Position numbers and translations under genes: made by a program. Source: Phycisphaerales bacterium (GTDB lineage Bacteria; Planctomycetota; Phycisphaerae; Phycisphaerales; UBA1924). From it: a stretch of DNA of 41,360 bases. Below the pieces are notes generated by a model. It was given only the letters and a program-made list of their open reading frames with translations, did no database searches and had not been told where the DNA came from. Where the stretch lies: positions 1 to 41,360 of the forward strand of contig JACVCK010000002.1 in the NCBI GenBank assembly GCA_016742055.1, in the 5' to 3' direction. Shown piece by piece: positions 20,312 to 28,318 of the stretch (position 1 is its first letter; each line of letters starts with the position of its first letter).

Positions 20312-22369
20312 TCACGGGCAAGCCGTGTTGAACACGCTGATCACCGCGTTCAGGTCGGCAAAGTCCACGTCGCCGTCGCCGTCCACGTCGCCGGGCAGGC
20401 CCGGGCCGCTGGTGTTGAAGTTGCTGATGACGATGTTCAGGTCGGAGAAGCCGACGAAGCGGTCGCCGTCGAGGTCGGCCGGGCACGGCGCGAGGCCGGC
20501 GCTGACCGTCAGCCGCACCTTCGTGGGCGTGTAGGACACCAGCAGCGTTCGTCCACCGGGCAGTTCGGGGACCTGGACGTTGGCGAACGTGCCCGTGATG
20601 GACGAGGCGCTGAGCACCTCGTAGACCTGCCCGTTGGGAGGATTCACCGTGCCGATGGTCGTGACGGTGAGGTCGCCCGCAAGAGCCGCGGCGCCCGACA
20701 CGCTGAGCACGTCGTGCGAGGACGAGCCGATCTGGATGGCCAGTTCACCGGTTCCGGTCTGGGTGTACGCGCCCTGAATCTGCAGCGTGCCCGTCGGGGT
20801 GGAGTCGTTGCCGGGGGAGGCCACGCCCGCGTTGGTGGTGGCCGCTTCGAACGTGCCGGTGCCCGCGATCGAGCCGCTGGCGCCGATGTTGAGGACCGGC
20901 GCGAAGAGCCGGCCCTGGCCGTTGACCGTCACCAGGCCCACGCCGCCGGGGGCGTTGCTCGGGCCCAGACCGACGTTCACGCCGCCCGAACTGTTCCAGA
21001 TCGAGGTGTTGCCGCCGATCGTGACGCTGCCGGAGGAGCCGGGGTTGCGTCCGACGAAACCGCCCACGCTGTTCAGGCGCCCCGCGGAGGTGATGGTGAG
21101 CGACCCGGATCCGCCGAAGCCGATGACCGCGGCGCCATTGTTGGCGTTCCAGCGCGCATTGGGGCCGGTGATGGTCATCATGCCCGTCGAGCCCGCGAGC
21201 CCGCCGAGGTAGCCCGCCGTGAACGTGGGCGAACCTTGTCCGGAAGACGTGACGGTGGACTGCGCCAGGACGTCGAGACTGCCGAAGCCCTCCCGCCCGA
21301 CTTGGAGTTGGCTGCCTGCGGTGATCGTGCCGCCCGTGCGGACATACGTTTCGCCGCTGCCGGTGGCGTCCAGGCCGATCACGACGCTGGCGGCGGCCTG
21401 GAGCAGGCCCCCGTCCTCAATGGTCATCAGCCCTTCGCCCGCACGTGCGGGGTAGAAGGAGCCGGAGGAGGTCCATCGCGACCCTGTGCCGGAGATGCGG
21501 CACTCGGAGAAACTGGCGGGGTTGGAGGCGAGTTGCGCGGTGGCGCTGGAGACGACGGCGCCGCCGGTGATGGTCATGAGCGCGTCGCCGGAGTTGCCGA
21601 TGTTCCACTGGGAGGTTCCGCCCGAGAGGGTGGACCCGGCGCCGGCGACGTGGACCTCGCCCATCGAGCCGTTGATGCTGCCCACGACGAACTGGGGCGT
21701 GATGACGTCGGCGCCGCCGGTGATGTTGAGTTTTCCGCTTCCGAAATAGCCCACGACGATGTCGCCCGAGGCCGTGAAGCGGGAATCGTCGCCGTCGATG
21801 TTCATCGTGCCCACGCCGGTGGTGCCGGTGCCGACGGTGATCCCGAACGCGGAGGCGATGGCGCCGGGCTGCATGTTGTACGTGCCCTCGCCGAACTCGG
21901 CGACGGACAGGTCGTTGGTCATGACCCAGATCATGCTGGCGGTCTGGTGGAGCGTCGCCACGGTGGCGAAGTTGGCGCCGACGAAACCGCCGTCGGAGTT
22001 GATGCGCCCGTTGGTCAGCGTGAACTGCGACTGACCTCCGTCGATGTCCGCGACCCACACGTTGTTGGTCGTCAGCGTGAACCCGCCGAGGTTGAATGTC
22101 ACGACGCCGATGCGCCCCATCAACTGGTTGACCGAGCGGTTGGCGGTGAGATTGACCGTGTACGTCGCGCCCAGCCCGAAGATCGCGTACTGGCCGCTCC
22201 CGGGCGTGGGGTCGCCGGGGTCGGGGCTCGTCCAGTTCGATGAGTTCAGGAAGTTGCCGCCGAACACGTTGTTCCAGTAACGCTCCGGCGCGGCGACCGC
22301 TCCGGCACCCAGGGCGCAGCCCGCGAGCGCTGCGAGGATTCGTGCGGCGTTGGGTCGGCTCTCTGGCAT
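20312..22369 (-). CDS. Secreted beta-helix (autotransporter-passenger-like) repeat protein with C-terminal dockerin-like domain
   Basis: Signal peptide; ERYWNN...FLNSSNW; many GxGxLxI / GxMTITG repeats; C-terminus PCPADLDGDRFVGFSDLNIVISNFNTSGPGLPGDVDGDGDVDFADLNAVISVFNTACP. Confidence 0.88.
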   Translation of the reverse strand: MPESRPNAARILAALAGCALGAGAVAAPERYWNNVFGGNFLNSSNWTSPDPGDPTPGSGQYAIFGLGATYTVNLTANRSVNQLMGRIGVVTFNLGGFTLTTNNVWVADIDGGQSQFTLTNGRINSDGGFVGANFATVATLHQTASMIWVMTNDLSVAEFGEGTYNMQPGAIASAFGITVGTGTTGVGTMNIDGDDSRFTASGDIVVGYFGSGKLNITGGADVITPQFVVGSINGSMGEVHVAGAGSTLSGGTSQWNIGNSGDALMTITGGAVVSSATAQLASNPASFSECRISGTGSRWTSSGSFYPARAGEGLMTIEDGGLLQAAASVVIGLDATGSGETYVRTGGTITAGSQLQVGREGFGSLDVLAQSTVTSSGQGSPTFTAGYLGGLAGSTGMMTITGPNARWNANNGAAVIGFGGSGSLTITSAGRLNSVGGFVGRNPGSSGSVTIGGNTSIWNSSGGVNVGLGPSNAPGGVGLVTVNGQGRLFAPVLNIGASGSIAGTGTFEAATTNAGVASPGNDSTPTGTLQIQGAYTQTGTGELAIQIGSSSHDVLSVSGAAALAGDLTVTTIGTVNPPNGQVYEVLSASSITGTFANVQVPELPGGRTLLVSYTPTKVRLTVSAGLAPCPADLDGDRFVGFSDLNIVISNFNTSGPGLPGDVDGDGDVDFADLNAVISVFNTACP

Positions 22370-22555
22370 CTCGTCTCCTCGAAGCGGGGCGGCTCGTTCG
22401 GGGATCAGTCGGGAAGGACCAACCGACCTACCAGCATCGACCGGGAAAGTCCCGGCCCGGAGCGGCGGTCACGAACGATACGAGCGGCGATGCCCACCGG
22501 ATGCCCCGGACCCCGCCAGGCCCGAGAACTGGGGGCCCCGGGCGTCGCTGAAAAG

Positions 22556-22629
22556 TGGGCGATACAGGGCTCGAACCTGTGACCTCATGCGTGTCATGCA
22601 TGCGCGCTAGCCAACTGCGCCAATCGCCC
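22556..22629 (-). tRNA. tRNA-Val (anticodon GAC)
   Basis: Minus strand GGGCGAT-TG-GCGC-AGTTGGCTA-GCGC-G-CATGC-ATGACAC-GCATG-AGGTC-ACAGG-TTCGAGC-CCTGT-ATCGCCC-A folds as a full cloverleaf; CCA not encoded. Confidence 0.95.
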
Positions 22630-22673
22630 AGATTGTCCTGTCCGCGGCCCTGAGGGCGCCGGGACGGGGGGAG

Positions 22674-22679
22674 AGTATA
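22674..22679 (-). promoter_or_regulatory. Candidate -10 box of tRNA-Val
   Basis: Minus-strand gtcgcTATACTc ~45 nt upstream of the mature tRNA 5' end; same context as upstream of tRNA-Ile. Confidence 0.55.
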
Positions 22680-22703
22680 GCGACATCCACGCCCGGCGTG
22701 GGG

Positions 22704-24434
22704 TCAGCGACGAACTTCGACCACCGTGGCGTCGTCCTCCAGTCGAGGCCCCCCCGAAAAACTCTCCAACGCCGTGAACAGGCCCGTCACGATGTCGTCC
22801 TGCAGCCCCAGCGCCGCCAGGCAGCCCCGAACCCCCGCTTCCCCAAACCGCCGGACCGGGCCGCGAGTCCCCGACCCCGAACGCTCCGGCGCGGCTGGCT
22901 GCTCGTACACGCCGTCGCTGTACACGATCAGCCGGTCGCCCGGGCTGAACACAGTGGTCACCGGCGTGTACCGGAGGTCGGCGACGATGCCCACGGGCGG
23001 ACCGCCCTCCTCGGCCGCGGCCTCGATGACGCCGTCGCTACGACGCACGAGCGCGTAGCCGTGCCCGGCGTTGACATAGGTCAGTCGGCCCGACTCCGCG
23101 TCGATGACGCCGACCCAGACGGTGACAAACTTGTCCTCGGGCCGGCGCGGGTTGACGTAGGCGTTGAGGGCGTTGGCGGCCTGCGCCGGATCGCCGGACT
23201 CCAGCAGCGCCGCGTGCAGGAAGCCCTGCGTGGCCGTCACCAGCACCGACGCGGGCACGCCCTTGCCCGACACGTCGCCGAGCGCGACCGCGAGGCGCCC
23301 GTCGCGCAGCGGGATCACGTCGAAGAAGTCGCCGCCGATGCGCTGGCCGGGCCGGCTCTCGCCCACGTACCAGAACGCGCCGAAACGCCCGCTGCGCCGC
23401 GGAAGGATGTACCGCTGCGCCTCGGCCGCGGCGTCGAGGTCCGCTTCCACGCGCGCCAGGCGCCGGTCCAGTTCCATGCGCATCTGGTTCGCCATCGCCA
23501 TCGCCGCCAGGCGGCCGAGGCCGATCGCGAACTCGGAGGAATCGTCGGTCGAACGGCGCGTCGCTTCGCTGGCGCCGCGGTTGTCGAAGTAGAGGTACCC
23601 GGCCACCGCGGCGCCCACCTGCAAGGGCACGCAGAGCGCCTCTTCGATGGCGAACTGCATGATGCTCACGGCCTCCATGTCCATCGACGGCGCCGCCACA
23701 AGCCGCGCGGGCAGGCCCAGCCCGGCCTCGCGGATCAGCGAACGGCTCAGGCGGGGCGAGGCCCCGTCGATCACGATGTCCCCGCGCTGGCCCAGCCCCT
23801 CCACGAGACTCTCATCGCCGGTGGCGCGGAGCAGCGCGACGTTGGCGAAGCCGGTGCCCTTCATCGCGGCGTCGAGAACCGCTTCGGCGAGCGCGTCGGC
23901 GTCGGTGGTGGCGTGGATCGCCGCGGCGCAGTCGAGCAGCAGCCCCAGCCGCCGGTGCTCCAGCGCGCCGGGCAGGTCGTCGTCGATGCGCTGGATGGCG
24001 GCCCCTACCGCCGCGAGGTCGTCGACGGTGGCGACGGTGGTGCGGTGGGTGGCGCGCGTCTCGTCCTTGACCCCGACGCGGAACGTCCAGGGCGAGATAG
24101 CGACGATGTCGCCAAGCCGGATCGGATAATCGCGCGCCGGCTCCAGGCGCACGCCGTTGAGCCAGGTGCCGTGCCGGCTGCCCGCGTCGCGGATGGCCCA
24201 TTGCGCGGCGCCGCTGCGCGTGGGCTCGAACACCAGCGTCGCGTGGTCGCGCGAGACGTGGTCGTCGCCCTGCAGCACGATGCTGTGGTGCGCCCGGCGC
24301 CCGATCGTGAACGGCCCCGGCGGGATCAGCGCCAGATCGACCGGCTCGGGGCCGGCGATCGAAACGAAGTTCAGGTCCGACGAGATGGGCTTGCGGGCTT
24401 CGGGCAACTGGGCGGGCTCCGGCGGACGCCCCAC
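22704..24434 (-). CDS. FHA-GAF-PP2C (SpoIIE/RsbU-type) serine phosphatase
   Basis: FHA: FTIGRRAHHSIVLQGDDHVSRDHATL...GSRHGTWLNG; GAF-like middle; PP2C: IGGDFFDVIPLRDGRLAVALGDVSGKGVPASVLV, PGDRLIVYSDGVYE; GTG start. Confidence 0.92.
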   Translation of the reverse strand: MGRPPEPAQLPEARKPISSDLNFVSIAGPEPVDLALIPPGPFTIGRRAHHSIVLQGDDHVSRDHATLVFEPTRSGAAQWAIRDAGSRHGTWLNGVRLEPARDYPIRLGDIVAISPWTFRVGVKDETRATHRTTVATVDDLAAVGAAIQRIDDDLPGALEHRRLGLLLDCAAAIHATTDADALAEAVLDAAMKGTGFANVALLRATGDESLVEGLGQRGDIVIDGASPRLSRSLIREAGLGLPARLVAAPSMDMEAVSIMQFAIEEALCVPLQVGAAVAGYLYFDNRGASEATRRSTDDSSEFAIGLGRLAAMAMANQMRMELDRRLARVEADLDAAAEAQRYILPRRSGRFGAFWYVGESRPGQRIGGDFFDVIPLRDGRLAVALGDVSGKGVPASVLVTATQGFLHAALLESGDPAQAANALNAYVNPRRPEDKFVTVWVGVIDAESGRLTYVNAGHGYALVRRSDGVIEAAAEEGGPPVGIVADLRYTPVTTVFSPGDRLIVYSDGVYEQPAAPERSGSGTRGPVRRFGEAGVRGCLAALGLQDDIVTGLFTALESFSGGPRLEDDATVVEVRR

Positions 24435-24533
24435 GCGAACGCAGACGCGCAGGGGAGGATCATGCTAGTCGATGCCCCCGACGGAGGGGGGGCACGGCCC
24501 GCCGGGCTCGCCGGTGCGGCTATCGTGATCGCC

Positions 24534-25043
24534 ATGCAGGGCGCCACCTCAGGAATCCATCGCGATTACTCGCTCGTGCGGTCCCGCCTCGGCCGCTTGG
24601 CCGGCCTGAGCCGCGAGGCGAAGATGGCGGCGTTCGTGGACGCCGTCTGGGACGCGTTCCGCGATCGCGGGGTGTCGTGGGTCGGGTTCTATCTCGCAGG
24701 CGAGGATCGCGCCTCCATGGTCCTGGGGCCGCGCCGGGACAAGCCCGCGTGCTCGCCGATCGGTCTGCACGGCGCGTGCGGGCAGTGCTTCCGCAGCGGG
24801 GCGCCGTTGGTGGTGCGCGACGTTGCGGAACTGGGCGAGGGCTACATCGCGTGCGATCCGCGGGACCGCTCCGAGGTCGTTCTGCCGCTGTTCGACGCGG
24901 AACGGCCCCATCTCGACGCGGGCGGCTCGCGGGGCTGCTGGGGCGTGCTCGACGTCGACAGCCACGAGGTCGGCGCGTTCACGCGGCGGGACGCGGACGA
25001 ACTCGCGGCGCTGCTGCGCGATGTCGGGCTCTCCGCTCGCTGA
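24534..25043 (+). CDS. GAF-domain protein, probable free methionine-(R)-sulfoxide reductase
   Basis: VSWVGFYLAGEDRASMVLGP; ACSPIGLHGACGQC; EGYIACDPRDRSEVVLPLFD; WGVLDVDSHEVGAFTRRD. Three cysteines correspond approximately to those of fRMsr enzymes. Confidence 0.75.
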   Translation: MQGATSGIHRDYSLVRSRLGRLAGLSREAKMAAFVDAVWDAFRDRGVSWVGFYLAGEDRASMVLGPRRDKPACSPIGLHGACGQCFRSGAPLVVRDVAELGEGYIACDPRDRSEVVLPLFDAERPHLDAGGSRGCWGVLDVDSHEVGAFTRRDADELAALLRDVGLSAR

Positions 25044-25069
25044 GCCGGAAGCGCAGCAACACTCGAACG

Positions 25070-25106
25070 AAAAAAAGCGGCGCCCCGACATGGCCGGGGC
25101 GCCGCT
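25070..25106 (-). terminator. Rho-independent terminator for the minus-strand low-complexity gene
   Basis: Minus strand agcggcgccccg-gccatgt-cggggcgccgct followed by 7 T. Confidence 0.88.
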
Positions 25107-25169
25107 GCACAGGGTCTGGTGCAAGCCGACGGGGCCGTCGGCTCGCGCTTGATCGTGCTTATCGGTCGT

Positions 25170-25973
25170 TCAGGCCGCCTCGCGGCAGAGATTCGAGTTG
25201 GCGTTGCCGGGGAAGGGGTTGCCGACGCCGGCGGGGTTGTAGCCCGGGGTGAAGCCGGGGTTGTAGCCGGGGGTCATGCCGGGGGGGATTCCGGGAGTGA
25301 AGCCGGGGGGGACGCCGGGGGTGTTGATGCCCTGGGAGGGCTGGTTCATGCCGGGGATGAAGCCGGGCACGAAGCCGGGGAAGAAGCCGCTCGAGAGCCC
25401 GGGGACGTTGAAGCCGAACGGCACGCCGCCGAAGTTCCAGGGGTTGATCGTCGAGAACGCGCCGGTGTTCAGGCCGGGGACGAATCCGGGCGTGAAGCCG
25501 TTGACGTTCCAGGGCGTGACGTTCCAAGGGGTCACGTTCCACGGGGTGTTCACGCCGCCGAAGGCGGGGGTGTTCCAGCCGAGAGAGTTCTGGAAACCGG
25601 GAGTGAAGCCGCCGGAAGTGATGCCGGGGGTGGGGGTGAAGCCGGGGGTGAAGCCGGGGATGTTGCTCTTGCCGAAGGCGTTGAGGCCGACGTTGTTCCA
25701 GATCGGGTTGAAGCCGAAGCCGTTGAAGAGGTTGGAGTTGAAGCCCCAGGGCGTGGGGATGTTGAAGCCGAAGGGGACGTTGTTCTGGAAGCCGTTGATC
25801 CCGGTGTTCCAGCCATTGCCGGCGTTGTAACCGGAGAAGGGCAGGTTCCAGCCCTGGCCGTTGATCGGCGCGCTGGTGCAGGAGTTCCAGAGGTTGTTGA
25901 TAGGCGAGAAGCCGGGGACGTTGTTGAACCAGGGCGTGGTGTTGAAGCCGAACGGGTTGACGAAGGTGTTCAT
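25170..25973 (-). CDS. Low-complexity W/F/N/G/P-rich repeat protein of unknown function
   Basis: 267 aa from ATG at 25973 (MNTFVNPFGFNTTPWFNNVPGF...); PGFxPG repeats and WNVTPWNVTPWNV; SD-like ttggag upstream and strong terminator downstream. Confidence 0.75.
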   Translation of the reverse strand: MNTFVNPFGFNTTPWFNNVPGFSPINNLWNSCTSAPINGQGWNLPFSGYNAGNGWNTGINGFQNNVPFGFNIPTPWGFNSNLFNGFGFNPIWNNVGLNAFGKSNIPGFTPGFTPTPGITSGGFTPGFQNSLGWNTPAFGGVNTPWNVTPWNVTPWNVNGFTPGFVPGLNTGAFSTINPWNFGGVPFGFNVPGLSSGFFPGFVPGFIPGMNQPSQGINTPGVPPGFTPGIPPGMTPGYNPGFTPGYNPAGVGNPFPGNANSNLCREAA

Positions 25974-26263
25974 CTGCGGATGCTCCAATTCGCTGTGCAC
26001 AGGGAACTGACGATGCGATGCCGCGTCGGCCGGCTCTCCCTTTGAGGCCGGGTGCGGCGTGTATTCCGGGGTGAGTCGAAGCGGCGGGAGTGGATCGCCC
26101 ATGGGGGGTCTCTGTTCTCCGGTGGCATGGCGGGGCGCCGCCCCCGAGTGAGGCGGGCCGCGGCGTGGCCGGGAGGAACATCGACGGCCGGGGGGTCCGA
26201 CTTTGGTGGGGGTCGCCACTTTTGGGCGGTCGGCGGTGTTGCCCCGTGGGGCGGAGGGGTCGC

Positions 26264-26269
26264 TATACT
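26264..26269 (+). promoter_or_regulatory. Candidate -10 box of tRNA-Ile
   Basis: gtcgcTATACTcg ~43 nt upstream of the mature tRNA 5' end. Confidence 0.55.
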
Positions 26270-26311
26270 CGTCGCCCCGCGTCCGGGAGCGCGGCGTCAA
26301 CCCGGAGAGCC

Positions 26312-26385
26312 GGGCCTGTAGCTCAGCTGGCTAGAGCGCACCCCTGATAAGGGTGAGGTCGGAGGTTCGAGTCCTCTCAGGCCCA
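26312..26385 (+). tRNA. tRNA-Ile (anticodon GAT)
   Basis: GGGCCTG-TA-GCTC-AGCTGGCTA-GAGC-G-CACCC-CTGATAA-GGGTG-AGGTC-GGAGG-TTCGAGT-CCTCT-CAGGCCC-A full cloverleaf; CCA not encoded. Confidence 0.97.
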
Positions 26386-26393
26386 TTCCGTCC

Positions 26394-26422
26394 GGCTCCG
26401 AGGCGTACCTCGGGGCCTTTTT
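26394..26422 (+). terminator. Rho-independent terminator after tRNA-Ile
   Basis: ggctccgagg-cgta-cctcggggcc followed by ttttt. Confidence 0.85.
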
Positions 26423-26454
26423 CGTGGCCATCGCCGCCTCCGGAGGGCTCGCCC

Positions 26455-27513
26455 GTGCCCGAATCGACGCCGCAGTCCGGTCCGCGCAGCGCGGACGAAG
26501 CCCGCGCCGCCGCCGAGGCGTTCCGCGCCGATTACCAGTCGGTCCGCGACGAGATCGGGCGCGTGATCGTCGGGCACGGCGAGATCGTGGACGGCGTGCT
26601 GACGTGCCTCTTCGCCGGAGGGCACGCGCTGCTCGAGGGCGTGCCGGGGCTCGGCAAGACGCTGCTGGTGCGATCCCTGGCGGGCGCGCTGCACCTGCGG
26701 TTCAGCCGCATTCAGTTCACGCCGGACCTCATGCCCTCGGACGTGACCGGCACGACGATCGTGTCGGAGACGTCGGAGGGCCGGCGGTTCGTGTTCCAGC
26801 GGGGGCCGATCTTCGCGCAGATCGTGCTGGCGGACGAGATCAACCGCGCCACGCCCAAGACGCAGTCGGCGCTGCTGGAGGCGATGCAGGAGCGGAGCGT
26901 CACCGTCGGCGGCACGACGCACGCGCTCGACAAGCCCTTCTTCGTCATGGCGACGCAGAACCCCATCGAGCAGGAGGGCACGTACCCCTTGCCCGAGGCG
27001 CAACTCGACCGCTTCTTCTTCAAACTCGTCGTGGGCTATTCGGGGCGCGCCGACCTGGCCGAGATCCTGCGCCGGACCACCTCCGAAGCGGCCTCGGACG
27101 TGCGTCCGGTCCTCGACGCCGAGCGGCTCCTCGCCCACCAGACGCTGGTCCGGCGCGTGGCGATGGCGGCGCACGTGCAGGACTACGCGGTGCGGCTCAC
27201 GCTCGCCACGCACCCGAGCAAGTCGGCGTTCACCGCCAAGGGCGGGGAGGCGTTCGCGACCCCCATGGTGGACCGGTTCCTCCGCATCGGCGCCAGCCCT
27301 CGCGCGGCGCAGGCGCTGGCGCTGGGCGCCAAGGTGCGCGCGCTGCTCGACGGCCGGGGCGCGGCGTCGATCGACGACATCCGCGCCGTCGCCCTTCCGG
27401 CGCTCCGCCACCGCGTCCTGCTGAACTTCGAGGGCGAGGCCGAGGGCGTGACGACCGACGCGGTGATCGAGAACATCGTCGCGACGCTGCCGACGCAGTC
27501 GCCGACGGCGTGA
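26455..27513 (+). CDS. MoxR-family AAA+ ATPase
   Basis: LLEGVPGLGKTLLVRSLAGAL, RIQFTPDLMPSDVTGT, LADEINRATPKTQSALLEAMQERSVTV, FFVMATQNPIEQEGTYPLPEAQLDRF; GTG start. Confidence 0.95.
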   Translation: MPESTPQSGPRSADEARAAAEAFRADYQSVRDEIGRVIVGHGEIVDGVLTCLFAGGHALLEGVPGLGKTLLVRSLAGALHLRFSRIQFTPDLMPSDVTGTTIVSETSEGRRFVFQRGPIFAQIVLADEINRATPKTQSALLEAMQERSVTVGGTTHALDKPFFVMATQNPIEQEGTYPLPEAQLDRFFFKLVVGYSGRADLAEILRRTTSEAASDVRPVLDAERLLAHQTLVRRVAMAAHVQDYAVRLTLATHPSKSAFTAKGGEAFATPMVDRFLRIGASPRAAQALALGAKVRALLDGRGAASIDDIRAVALPALRHRVLLNFEGEAEGVTTDAVIENIVATLPTQSPTA

Positions 27514-27545
27514 CGGCGAAGCCGCCGTTCCGACTCTTCGCGGAT

Positions 27546-28310
27546 TCAGAGTTGGCTTCGGGGAGCGCTCGCTTCGCGGGCGGCCCAGCGCCGCACGAAG
27601 GCCTCGTACTGCTCGGGCGTGTCGATGCCGGCGTGGGAGGACTCGCGCACGGCGACGGCGATCGTCCGCCCGTGCTCCAGGGCGCGGAGTTGCTCGAGTT
27701 TCTCCGCCTGCTCCAGCGGCGTTGGAGCGAGCGAGGCGTAGAGGCGCAGGAACGCGCGCCGGTAGACGTACAGACCGACGTGGCGCAGCGGGCGCGCCGA
27801 GGCCGGCGCGTCGCCGTCGCGGTCGAGGGGGATGGGGGCGCGGGAAAAGTACAGCGCGCCGCCGTCGGTCCGCAGGACGACCTTGACCACGTTGGGGTCG
27901 TGGAACTCGGCGGACCCGGCGGGGATCGGGCTGGCGACGGTGGCCATGTCGTGGGCGCCGAGCGCGTGCACGGCGGCGTCGATGATCGCCGGGTCGATCT
28001 CGGGCTCGTCGCCCTGAACGTTGACGATGACGGCGTCGTCGGGAAGGTTCAGGCGCTGCGCCGCCTCGTTGAGCCGCGACGTGCCGTTGGGGTGCTCGCC
28101 GGTCAGCACGGCTTCGACGCCGCTCCGCTGCGCCGCGGCGAGAATCTCCTGGCCGTCGGTGGCGACGACCACACGCGCGACGCTGCCGGCCCGAGCCGCG
28201 GCGTCGGCGACGTGGAGCACAAGCGCCCGCCCGGTACGGTCGGCGAGGGCCTTGCGCGGGAAGCGGGTGGATCCGAGCCGCGCGGGGATGATGGCGACGG
28301 CGCGGTGCAT
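27546..28310 (-). CDS. kdsB: 3-deoxy-manno-octulosonate cytidylyltransferase
   Basis: IIPARLGSTRFPRKAL, VVVATDGQEI, NVQGDEPEIDPAIID, PIPLDRDG, HVGLYVYRRAFL. Confidence 0.95.
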   Translation of the reverse strand: MHRAVAIIPARLGSTRFPRKALADRTGRALVLHVADAAARAGSVARVVVATDGQEILAAAQRSGVEAVLTGEHPNGTSRLNEAAQRLNLPDDAVIVNVQGDEPEIDPAIIDAAVHALGAHDMATVASPIPAGSAEFHDPNVVKVVLRTDGGALYFSRAPIPLDRDGDAPASARPLRHVGLYVYRRAFLRLYASLAPTPLEQAEKLEQLRALEHGRTIAVAVRESSHAGIDTPEQYEAFVRRWAAREASAPRSQL

Positions 28311-28318
28311 GGCGGCGC

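Noticed and set aside
19970-20489. Cellulosome system suggested by dockerin-like domains
   Set aside because: No cohesin or glycoside hydrolase in the window; such C-terminal dockerin-like domains are common in planctomycete secreted proteins and not cellulosomal evidence.
20714-22243. 509-aa plus-strand ORF opposite the beta-helix gene
   Set aside because: Shadow ORF of a repetitive gene with no recognisable motifs.
22556-22629. tRNA annotated as Asp because of the GAC string
   Set aside because: GAC is the anticodon (5'-3') in the ATGACAC loop, decoding GUC (Val); Asp would need GTC.
22698-25043. 781-aa plus-strand ORF across the phosphatase and GAF genes
   Set aside because: Mostly a shadow of the FHA-GAF-PP2C gene; only its last ~170 residues (from 24534) are a credible protein.
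25200-25800. Repetitive ccgggg/gaagccgg DNA suggestive of CRISPR or satellite repeats
   Set aside because: Repeats are short, variable and in frame with PG-rich coding; no regular spacers or conserved direct repeats.
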